Source: Holosporales bacterium (GTDB lineage Bacteria > Pseudomonadota > Alphaproteobacteria > RUG11792). From it: a stretch of DNA of 5,269 nt. This document shows positions 1 through 5,269 of this stretch, piece after piece. Position numbers and translations under genes: made by a program. The notes under the pieces were generated by a model. That model was given only the letters and a program-made list of their open reading frames with translations, did not search any database and was not told the DNA's origin. Position 1 is the first letter of the stretch, and every line of letters begins with the position of its first letter. The DNA lies in the NCBI GenBank assembly GCA_031275915.1, contig JAISOC010000062.1, forward strand, positions 1 through 5,269, read 5' to 3'.

Positions 1-1059
1 AACATAAACAAAATTGTGGACAATTTGTTTGCAGGAACTGCTCAAACTGGTATTGATTTGAGTGCTGGGACGTTTACGTATGCAACTGGTTCAACAGTAA
101 ACTTTGGAAACGACTTAAAAGCGAAGACTACCACTTATAATACTGCTTTGACGGCCAAGGATACTGCAACAGCCGCCAAAACAACTGCAACTGGATATCA
201 GACTGCATTTGTAACTCATTACACAAATAACATCACTGGAGCAAAAGCGACTTTCGATGCAATTGCTGAGACAGATGGTGTGAAGAAACACGCTGCCGCA
301 ATTGATGCTGCTGAACACAGCGAACTTGGACTTAACGCATCGGGCACCAAATCAAAATCCAAAAGTGGATTCATTGCTGAGGCTGTAGTTGGATACGATC
401 ACCGTATGTCAGATGTGATGGTTGGAGTAGATCTTGGTATAGGTTTCGATACATTCAAAACGACAATCAAGGACAAGTCTCCGGCCACGGCATCAACAAC
501 TACCACCAAGAATGGAGTTGAAGTCAAGAGACCGTTCTATGTCTTGGTATTACCAAGAGTCGGATACATGTTTACTCCGCAATTGGAAGGATATATTACT
601 GCTGGTGTTTCACTCAACAGGTATAAGGTTGACACGCGAGGAATGGCTGTTGTCCACGATAAATACAATGCTTTGGTTACTCAGGGAAAAGCTTTGAACA
701 CGCTTAGAACTACAAAGATAACAGAGCTCACTGCGAAAATAGCCAATACGTCCACTAGTGCAGATGATAAGAAAAAGGCTGAAGCTGATTTGAAGATATA
801 CACAGATTCACCAATAATCACAGGACTTAAGACGGATGAAGTCAATGCAGCACAGCAAAAGGTGCACAAGAAGACTAAGCTTGCGCCAGTTGTTGGAGCA
901 GGAGTTCGCTTTGCTGTTACTCCAGACGTTCTTATTGGTCTCGGATACAGATATCAATTTAAGACAAAGCTTGTTGATTTTGAGAAGACAGGAAATGTCA
1001 AAGTTGATGATCAAAGCCACACTTTCAAGTTCGATGTCTTGTTCAGAATTGGTGATTGA
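1..1059 (+). CDS. Outer-membrane beta-barrel protein, 5'-partial
   Basis: The frame is open to the left edge (five more codons precede the GTG at 16), so the true start and signal peptide probably lie outside the window and the GTG should not be taken as the start. Numbering from that GTG, residues 117-150, 172-206 and 288-345 show alternating aromatic/hydrophobic and polar residues with Gly-rich turns, such as VVGYDHRMSDVMVGVDLGIG, LPRVGYMFTPQLEGYITAGV and GLGYRYQF, as in small alphaproteobacterial porin or surface-antigen barrels. Two stretches, about 32-105 and 212-287, are instead Thr/Ala/Lys-rich and look helical; they probably form long loops between strands. The C-terminal strand (SHTFKFDVLFRIGD) has the amphipathic pattern of a last barrel strand. 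Two sampled 60-base lines have about 40-43% GC, against about 27% for a sampled tolB line, which suits a highly expressed gene. The exact family and ligand are not recognised. A strong terminator follows. Confidence 0.72.
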   Translation, partial: NINKIVDNLFAGTAQTGIDLSAGTFTYATGSTVNFGNDLKAKTTTYNTALTAKDTATAAKTTATGYQTAFVTHYTNNITGAKATFDAIAETDGVKKHAAAIDAAEHSELGLNASGTKSKSKSGFIAEAVVGYDHRMSDVMVGVDLGIGFDTFKTTIKDKSPATASTTTTKNGVEVKRPFYVLVLPRVGYMFTPQLEGYITAGVSLNRYKVDTRGMAVVHDKYNALVTQGKALNTLRTTKITELTAKIANTSTSADDKKKAEADLKIYTDSPIITGLKTDEVNAAQQKVHKKTKLAPVVGAGVRFAVTPDVLIGLGYRYQFKTKLVDFEKTGNVKVDDQSHTFKFDVLFRIGD

Positions 1060-1084
1060 TAACCAATTTACTTTATCACAAAAT

Positions 1085-1117
1085 ACCGCAGGTTTTTTCC
1101 CCTGCGGTGTTTTTTTT
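1085..1117 (+). terminator. Rho-independent terminator after the barrel protein gene
   Basis: A perfect 8-base stem (ACCGCAGG at 1085-1092 with CCTGCGGT at 1101-1108) encloses an 8-base loop and is followed by eight T at 1110-1117. It begins 26 bases past the barrel gene's stop. On the minus strand the stem is followed by only a short T-rich stretch (ATTTTGTG), so it may also stop dapD transcription, but less efficiently. It is the clearest terminator in the window. Confidence 0.9.
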
Positions 1118-1133
1118 ATTTCATAAAACTTTG

Positions 1134-1919
1134 TTATTGTTCAATAGATCTCAAAGTTTCATTAATACTTACTTTGTCTAGAGATCTTCCATCTGTTTTT
1201 TTAATTATGACTGCACAGTTTATATTGACCCCGTTTTTGGAAAAATAACTACCTGGAACAACCACGGAGTTTTCTGGAATAATTCCGTGTGGCAGTTTTT
1301 CTCCTTTTTCTCTATCAATTATTTTGGTAGATGAAGAAACAACGAGGCCTGGTGCCAAAATTGAATTGTTTTTAACCAAAACTCCTTCAAGAACTGCTGA
1401 ATTAGCTCCAATAAAGCAATTGTTCCCAATTACAACTGGAGAGGCTACAAGTGGTTCCAATACTCCACCTATGCATGCTCCTGCAGAAATATGGCAGTTT
1501 TCTCCTATTTGAGCACATGATCCGATTGAAGCATTTATATCGATCATTGTTCTTTTTCCTATGTATGATCCTATATTTATGTAGCTTGGCATAATTACAC
1601 ATTCATCCCCAATGTATACCCCATCTCTAATTATTGCTCCTGGAACTTTCCTGTATCTCGAAGTATTGAAATCATATGGAAGCACACCAACTTTGTCATA
1701 CGCATCAAAATTCTGATGTGTGCAATCTCCATGTTTAAACAGCAACAATATAGCCTTCTTTATCCACATATTAAATGAGCCATCACTATCAAGAATTCTT
1801 ATTTTCCCAGCATTCAATAAATCTAATACTTCACGTATATCTTGTAACATCGCGGATTTATTACTGATTTGTGCTTCTTCGCTATATGCTTCAATTCTTT
1901 TTTGTAATTTGTTGTACAT
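1134..1919 (-). CDS. dapD: 2,3,4,5-tetrahydropyridine-2,6-dicarboxylate N-succinyltransferase
   Basis: DapD transfers a succinyl group from succinyl-CoA to tetrahydrodipicolinate in the cytoplasm, on the succinylase route to meso-diaminopimelate (peptidoglycan) and lysine. The 261 residues are slightly shorter than the E. coli enzyme (274). The N-terminal helical domain (about 1-90) has the family's GSFNMWIKKAILLLF segment at 47-61. Residues about 92-205 form a left-handed beta-helix of hexapeptide repeats with IGSCAQIGENCHIS (132-145), IGGVLEPL (150-157) and NCFIGANS (167-174). The C-terminal segment NCAVIIKKTDGRSLDKVSINETLR (234-257) is the DapD-type ending, so the gene is intact. Asp127 and Glu178 occupy the positions I would align with the family's catalytic acid pair. 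The usual D-T-W-A motif reads DINA here. The ATG at 1919 fits the family N-terminus, but no Shine-Dalgarno precedes it (the upstream bases are CTTTAA). The gene diverges from tolB and converges on the barrel gene. Confidence 0.93.
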   Translation of the reverse strand: MYNKLQKRIEAYSEEAQISNKSAMLQDIREVLDLLNAGKIRILDSDGSFNMWIKKAILLLFKHGDCTHQNFDAYDKVGVLPYDFNTSRYRKVPGAIIRDGVYIGDECVIMPSYINIGSYIGKRTMIDINASIGSCAQIGENCHISAGACIGGVLEPLVASPVVIGNNCFIGANSAVLEGVLVKNNSILAPGLVVSSSTKIIDREKGEKLPHGIIPENSVVVPGSYFSKNGVNINCAVIIKKTDGRSLDKVSINETLRSIEQ

Positions 1920-1922
1920 TTA

Positions 1923-1931
1923 AAGATCACA
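1923..1931 (+). repeat. Direct repeat AAGATCACA, copy 1
   Basis: This is identical to 2020-2028. This copy lies four bases upstream of the dapD start codon, in the dapD leader. Read on the minus strand it is TGTGATCTT. It might be an operator half-site shared by the two divergent genes, but two nine-base copies in AT-rich DNA could be coincidence. Confidence 0.25.
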
Positions 1932-1995
1932 GAAAAACAGCTAGTTGAGTGATAAGGTACACAAATAATTCTCCCCACGGCAATCTCAAATTTTT

Positions 1996-2024
1996 TTGCA
2001 AATAACAAGATAACAAAATAAGAT
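1996..2024 (+). promoter_or_regulatory. Candidate sigma-70-type promoter of tolB
   Basis: TTGCAA at 1996-2001 (4 of 6 consensus) and TAAGAT at 2019-2024 (4 of 6) are separated by the optimal 17 bases. The start of transcription would fall near 2031, leaving a leader of roughly 28 bases before the tolB ATG. In such AT-rich DNA a match this good can arise by chance, so it is a candidate only. Confidence 0.35.
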
Positions 2025-2028
2025 CACA
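2020..2028 (+). repeat. Direct repeat AAGATCACA, copy 2
   Basis: This is identical to 1923-1931. This copy overlaps the candidate -10 element of tolB (2019-2024), so a protein bound here would be placed to block tolB transcription. The functional reading is inference. Confidence 0.25.
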
Positions 2029-2058
2029 TTACATATGTTTTTAAAAATGTAAATTTCC

Positions 2059-3432
2059 ATGTGCAAGATACTATCCGTGTGTATAACACTTTTAATCATT
2101 GGCTCTGCAGATGCCTTGAAGATAGAAATAAACAAGGGTGATGTCAGGCCAGATCCTATAGCGATTGTTGATTTTTTTGATAAAAATGGGAATGATTCGG
2201 AGAAAGGTCATGCAATTGGAGAGATAATAACAAGAGATTTGGAATTGTCTGGTCTCTTTGTTCCAATTGATAGTTCCTCGTTCCTGGAATCTTCCAATGT
2301 ATTAGCAACTCGAGGGCATAACATAAAAAACTGGAATGTTTTAAATGCCAGATTTTTGGTTTATGGAATAATAAACAATAGTGGCTCAAATTTTTCAGTA
2401 GATTTCAAATTAATTGATGTAGTAACAGGAGGCACAATGTTGTCTATGAGCATTTCCGGAACTGAAGCAAAATTAAGGAAAACAGCCCATGTTATAGCTG
2501 ATTACATATATGAGAGAGTTACCAATGAACAGGGATATTTCAATACTCACATAATCGTTGTTGAGAGTGCCTCAAGAGCTGGGATTCGCAGAAAAACAAG
2601 ATTAGTGAAAATAGATCAGGATGGATACAACCCTGAAAATCTGACAGATGGATCGGAGCTGGTTCTCATGGCTAGATACTCTCCCGATGCTCAGAACATA
2701 GCATATATATCATACAGCGACACAGACAAAGGCATTCTTGGAAAGTCTGCTCACGTTTATGTGATGAATTTACAAACAGGCAGCCAGAGATTGTTAATAA
2801 ACAAAAGCATGATGAGAGAATTAATTAAAAAAAATCACGGGAATCCTGTGCAGATGACCTATGCTCCTCGCTTCTCAAGTGATGGCAAAAAGGCAGTGTT
2901 AGCTATTATTATTGATGGAAAAAGTGCTATTTACATACTTGATATCGATAAAAATGAACTAAAACAGCTAACGAAGCACGAATGTATAGACACTTCTCCC
3001 TGTTTTTCTCCGGATGGTTCCAGAATAGTTTTCACTTCAAACAGGGATGGAAGAGAGGCGATATTCACCATGAATTCCGACGGATCTGATCAAAAAAAGA
3101 TTAGCAAAGAAGGAGGAAAATACTCGCAGCCGATGTGGTCTCCAAGAGGAGATCTCATAGCCTTCGCCAAAACTTTTCACGGACAATTTTATATAGGAGT
3201 GATGAAACCTGATGGATCAGGAGAAAGATTGATAACAAGTGGATATTTAGTAGAAGCTCCATGTTGGGCCTCAAATGGCAGATATATAGCCTATTCTTGC
3301 GAAAGTGGTCCAAAGCAGAAAGCTAAGGTTGGAGTTGTTGATATAACTGGAAATCACACAAGACTAATAGAAACAAGAGGAGATGCAATGTATCCAGCTT
3401 GGTCTCCAAAACTTGCTGTGAAAATCAAGTAA
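2059..3432 (+). CDS. tolB: Tol-Pal system periplasmic beta-propeller protein TolB
   Basis: TolB is the periplasmic component of Tol-Pal; it binds the lipoprotein Pal and links inner- and outer-membrane parts during division and envelope maintenance. Residues 1-19 are a Sec signal peptide (hydrophobic SVCITLLIIG, likely cleavage after ADA), and the mature protein begins LKIEINKG, as expected for TolB. The N-terminal domain spans about 20-155. A beta-propeller of PD40/WD40-like repeats follows, with motifs YSPDAQNIAY (207-216), FSSDGKKAVL (272-281), FSPDGSRIVFTSNRDG (316-331), WSPRGDLIAF (360-369), WASNGRYIAY (403-412) and a final WSP (448-450). The length of 457 is somewhat more than the roughly 430 of E. 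coli. An in-frame TAA at 2050-2052 makes the ATG at 2059 the first usable one; no Shine-Dalgarno is present. No pal lies directly downstream: hairpins and a convergent gene follow instead, and tolA is not upstream. Confidence 0.95.
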   Translation: MCKILSVCITLLIIGSADALKIEINKGDVRPDPIAIVDFFDKNGNDSEKGHAIGEIITRDLELSGLFVPIDSSSFLESSNVLATRGHNIKNWNVLNARFLVYGIINNSGSNFSVDFKLIDVVTGGTMLSMSISGTEAKLRKTAHVIADYIYERVTNEQGYFNTHIIVVESASRAGIRRKTRLVKIDQDGYNPENLTDGSELVLMARYSPDAQNIAYISYSDTDKGILGKSAHVYVMNLQTGSQRLLINKSMMRELIKKNHGNPVQMTYAPRFSSDGKKAVLAIIIDGKSAIYILDIDKNELKQLTKHECIDTSPCFSPDGSRIVFTSNRDGREAIFTMNSDGSDQKKISKEGGKYSQPMWSPRGDLIAFAKTFHGQFYIGVMKPDGSGERLITSGYLVEAPCWASNGRYIAYSCESGPKQKAKVGVVDITGNHTRLIETRGDAMYPAWSPKLAVKIK

Positions 3433-3456
3433 GTGCTATTTCGATATATCATTGGA

Positions 3457-3487
3457 CCCCCACGCACCTTGGGAGAAAACGTGGGGG
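3457..3487. repeat. GC-rich inverted repeat downstream of tolB
   Basis: CCCCCACG (3457-3464) and CGTGGGGG (3480-3487) are perfect inverted 8-base arms around a 15-base loop. It begins 25 bases after the tolB stop. No T run follows on either strand, so it is not a textbook terminator by itself; it could protect the tolB mRNA 3' end or be part of a composite terminator with the next hairpin. Confidence 0.6.
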
Positions 3488-3493
3488 ATATGG

Positions 3494-3540
3494 AGGAATT
3501 GAGTGGCAGGATTATTCTGCAAAGCTCAATTCCTTTGTTT
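3494..3540 (+). terminator. Probable terminator hairpin between tolB and the LRR gene
   Basis: AGGAATTGAG (3494-3503) pairs perfectly with CTCAATTCCT (3525-3534), and within the loop GCAG (3506-3509) can pair with CTGC (3517-3520), giving an extended hairpin. The T-rich stretch TTTGTTT overlaps and follows the right arm (3534-3540), so it probably ends tolB transcription. Because the neighbouring genes converge here, the stem may also act on the LRR transcript, though no T run follows on that strand. Confidence 0.55.
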
Positions 3541-3553
3541 ACCGTTTTAAGGT

Positions 3554-5210
3554 TTAAGCATACCCTTCTTTGTCACTGTGGATTGGATGGCCGATGTATT
3601 TCACATCTTTCCATATTCCACCTCTCCATTTATTGGTATCTGGGTCATAATCTCCATCATCTTCATCTTTTGCGTATTCTCCGACTATCACTACCTCAAT
3701 GTTCTTTGTTTTTGTACCATCATGTGTGATAAATCCGTCGCGTTGTGCTCCTTCATCTGATATACGGCCGCTGATTTCAATTGTCTCAAGCCTTCTCATG
3801 CCTGAGAAGTTAGTAGCGTTAGGCAAAGGAGGACTGTCTCCAGAATCATAGTCTCGAAAACCATCCTTAAAAAATCCATCTATTATCAAATACTTTATGT
3901 TAGATCCAAATAATGCCCATTGGCTGTGAGTTATTTGTCTAATATAATTACCATCAATTTCGATCGTAGCTCCATTTGGATCGTTAACTAATTGCAGTGT
4001 TGTAATAGCACTGTTTCTCAAGGCCAAATCCTGAATTTCCATGATGTTCCATAATTCTTTCTGTTCCAAACTTCTGGTACCACGCAAAGCGGCATTTTTT
4101 AGTCTTCTGGCATTGCTGAGATTCGCTTTTCTGAGGCTAACACAGCCGTCGAATGCACAAATTCCCAGTGTTTTTGGACACCCCTCTGTGAGATTGACCT
4201 CCACAAGATTAGATTGATCGTTGAATATATAATTTCCCTTACCGTAAGCATCATCACCATCGACAAATGATTTGAGAGTGACTCGATATAATCCTGGACT
4301 CTTTATAGTGCCATTGCCGTATGGATTTGTTGCACCTGGTTTCTGATGATCGAATTGAGCTGTATCTAGAACTAACTGTGGAGCATGAAATTCTTTCAAG
4401 TAATACGTATAGTATAAGGATCCACTATACTTGATTCCATCCCATTCTGTTAACTCTGATATTCGTTGTAATTTTGGAAAGTTCAATATTTGAACCTTCG
4501 AGCCTGCTACTATTGACTCACCCATATCCTCGACATTTGGAAAATTAAATACTGTAAGATTAGGAACAATATCTGCAAATGCTTTGGCTCCCAAACTTCT
4601 TACATTTTCGCCTGAGATTTTCCAGAGATTGGTATACTGTGGCCCATCACTAAGAACAAGACCTCCAGAACCTGGGTAACCTTCTGGCGAAGCTGGTACT
4701 AGAATGTTTATTTGAAGTTCTGCTACTGAAGATCTAAAACTTGCTTCATTCATAGATTTAAACTCACTAAGAGTACATCCGAATCTTTGTTTATCTATTG
4801 TTGTATATATAACTTCACAATCTTTAAATGATCCTATGAGTTTATACAAAACAAGTGATGGTGTGTCGTCGATATAGTCTTGAGTCATATTATCTGGACA
4901 TACTTTGCAGAGATCTTTTGATAATTTTTGGTATTCCTCTAGAGATGGTTTTTGTAACTGATTTGCACGCTCAGCTGCATACTCTCCCGCATACTCAGCT
5001 GCAAGTTCCGCCAGGTTCTGAGGAAGAGGATCCGCTGCATATTGCAAAGCATCATGTGCTGCGCTAACAAGAGGAGCATCCTTAGGACTAGAATTAGCAT
5101 TTGTTATTAATCCTACAGCTAATATTAAAATTTTGATTAGATGTTTTTTTGTCTTATTCTGTGTTTTTATTGTAATTTTATTGCGGGGGGGGGGGGGGGG
5201 GGGGGGGCAT
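3554..5210 (-). CDS. Secreted BspA-like leucine-rich-repeat protein, phase-variable, OFF as written
   Basis: The uninterrupted frame gives 497 residues from a TTG at 5047, but it stays open upstream through 46 more codons to the C run at 5185-5207, and those codons encode a signal peptide. No ATG, GTG or TTG lies in frame there. The only sensible start is the ATG at 5210-5208, which needs 22 or 25 C to be in frame; with the 23 shown it stops after ten codons. The ON product with 22 C would have 551 residues. After the signal peptide comes an Ala-rich helix (about 11-32 of the TTG-based numbering), a segment with several Cys (47-91), and irregular LRRs of the BspA/LRR_5 type from about 150 to the C-terminus. 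Examples are LGAKAFADIVPNLTVFNFPN (152-171), LGICAFDGCVSLRKANLS (294-311) and MRRLETIEIS (417-426). Family members elsewhere mediate surface adhesion or host binding; that role here is inference. A convergent tolB lies downstream. Confidence 0.75.
5096..5182 (-). other. Signal-peptide coding segment of the LRR gene
   Basis: In the LRR frame this stretch reads a Lys-rich region (KTKKH), then the hydrophobic core LIKILILAVGLITNA, with a likely cleavage after the Ala encoded at 5098-5096 (T-N-A, then NSS). Charge, core and cleavage residues are all in order, which shows that the coding region truly extends well upstream of the TTG at 5047 and that the mature protein is exported. The n-region before KKH is unusually long. 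Confidence 0.8.
5185..5207 (-). repeat. 23-base homopolymer (C on coding strand) at the start of the LRR gene
   Basis: Twenty-three consecutive G on the plus strand, which is C on the LRR coding strand, lie immediately after the ATG at 5210-5208. Such a run is far from expected in this AT-rich sequence. It sets the reading frame: 1 mod 3 lengths (22, 25) join the ATG to the LRR frame, while 23 gives a stop at TAA 5180-5178 and 24 would give a stop a few codons further on. Homopolymers this long are mutable in vivo and also hard to sequence, so the exact count may be wrong or mixed. Confidence 0.9.
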
Positions 5211-5269
5211 AAAATTTTTTAATTAGAAAACAACAACATTTTTGTGTGTGTGTTTGTTTTTGTTTTTAA
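5211..5269 (-). promoter_or_regulatory. Low-complexity upstream region of the LRR gene
   Basis: Read toward the gene, this is A/C-rich sequence with five CA units at 5252-5243 and then an AT-rich stretch. TCTAAT at 5227-5222 resembles a -10 element (5 of 6, but the conserved second A is missing), and the CA repeat would lie at the -35 spacing; this is weak. If used, the transcript leader would be only a few bases. No Shine-Dalgarno precedes the ATG. An in-frame stop (5221-5219) bounds the LRR frame on this side. Confidence 0.3.

Larger units (their letters stand above)
1920..2058. promoter_or_regulatory. Divergent dapD-tolB intergenic promoter region
   Basis: These 139 bases lie between the two start codons and must hold the promoters of both genes unless transcription enters from elsewhere. 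A tolB-directed candidate is listed separately. For dapD the best I can find is TTGCCG (1983-1978) and TACCTT (1959-1954) with an 18-base spacer, which is weak. The sequence is very AT-rich apart from a CTCCCCACGGC patch at 1971-1981. A nine-base direct repeat lies in it. No Shine-Dalgarno is visible before either gene. Confidence 0.55.

Noticed and set aside
836..1126. Plus-strand ORF of 96 codons over the end of the barrel gene and its terminator
   Set aside because: It overlaps a well-supported gene in another frame and reads through the terminator hairpin; a shadow.
2827..2834. Run of eight A inside tolB as a second phase-variable site
   Set aside because: The frame is intact on both sides, such runs are common in AT-rich genes, and tolB is not a usual target of switching.
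3503..3550. GTG-initiated 15-codon ORF on the plus strand with a GGAGG at 3492-3496 in good spacing
   Set aside because: The GGAGG lies at the edge of the hairpin's left arm and the ORF runs through the terminator stem; there is no sign of a functional peptide, and other genes here do not use Shine-Dalgarno sites.
3433..3760. Plus-strand ORFs of 60-98 codons overlapping the 3' end of the LRR gene
   Set aside because: They are antisense to the LRR coding region, rich in His/Leu/Ile as expected from complementing its codons, and have no start context; shadows.
4972..5000. Short tandem repeat coding AEYA/GEYA in the LRR gene
   Set aside because: There are only two 12-base units, a multiple of three, so it would not change the frame; not a contingency repeat.
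5038..5047. TTG at 5047 as the genuine start of the LRR gene
   Set aside because: It would discard an in-frame signal peptide, begins inside an Ala-rich helix, and has no Shine-Dalgarno; the ATG before the C run explains the gene better.
5185..5207. The G run as a pure sequencing artefact or gap filler
   Set aside because: It is not excluded as to exact length, but an ATG directly before it and an open signal-peptide frame directly after it are hard to explain by chance.
5219..5239. ATG at 5239 on the minus strand as an alternative LRR start
   Set aside because: It reads Met-Leu-Leu-Phe-Ser-Asn and then TAA, and cannot reach the LRR frame.
1..5269. CRISPR arrays, tRNA or rRNA genes, insertion sequences
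   Set aside because: I saw no regularly spaced repeats, no cloverleaf with CCA-type end, no rRNA motifs and no transposase or terminal inverted repeats.

Overview
The window is AT-rich and carries one partial and three whole protein genes typical of a Gram-negative cell: an outer-membrane beta-barrel protein, DapD (lysine/diaminopimelate synthesis), TolB (Tol-Pal envelope system) and a secreted BspA-like leucine-rich-repeat (LRR) protein. The low GC, the sparse ribosome-binding sites, the retained diaminopimelate and Tol genes and the surface-type LRR protein suggest a host-associated alphaproteobacterium, possibly of the Rickettsiales or Holosporales kind. That placement is inference from style only.

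Layout: 1-1059 (+) is the 3' part of a beta-barrel outer-membrane protein gene, open at the left edge. A strong hairpin-plus-T-run terminator at 1085-1117 lies between it and the convergent dapD (1134-1919, -). A 139-base intergenic region separates dapD from the divergent tolB (2059-3432, +). After tolB, 121 bases hold two perfect inverted repeats in a row (3457-3487 and 3494-3534), the second followed by T-rich sequence. The LRR gene then runs convergently on the minus strand (3554 to about 5210). The last 59 bases are low-complexity A/C-rich sequence (minus strand) that probably contain its promoter.

The main discovery is at the 5' end of the LRR gene. The apparent start, a TTG at 5047, is not the true beginning: the frame continues upstream for 46 codons through a clear secretion signal into an uninterrupted run of 23 C (minus strand, 5207-5185). 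An ATG (5210-5208) sits immediately before that run. With 23 C the ATG is out of frame and reaches a stop after ten codons. With 22 or 25 C it would read through a polyproline leader into the signal peptide and the whole 497-residue body. No ATG, GTG or TTG lies in frame between the C run and 5047. This is the architecture of a slipped-strand ON/OFF contingency locus controlling a secreted, probably host-facing LRR protein, and the sequence as given is in an OFF phase.

The genes share an envelope theme: DapD supplies the peptidoglycan/lysine precursor, TolB supports outer-membrane integrity, and the barrel and LRR proteins are likely exposed on or released from the cell surface. They are not one operon; neighbouring genes alternate in direction and are separated by terminator-like hairpins or a divergent promoter region.
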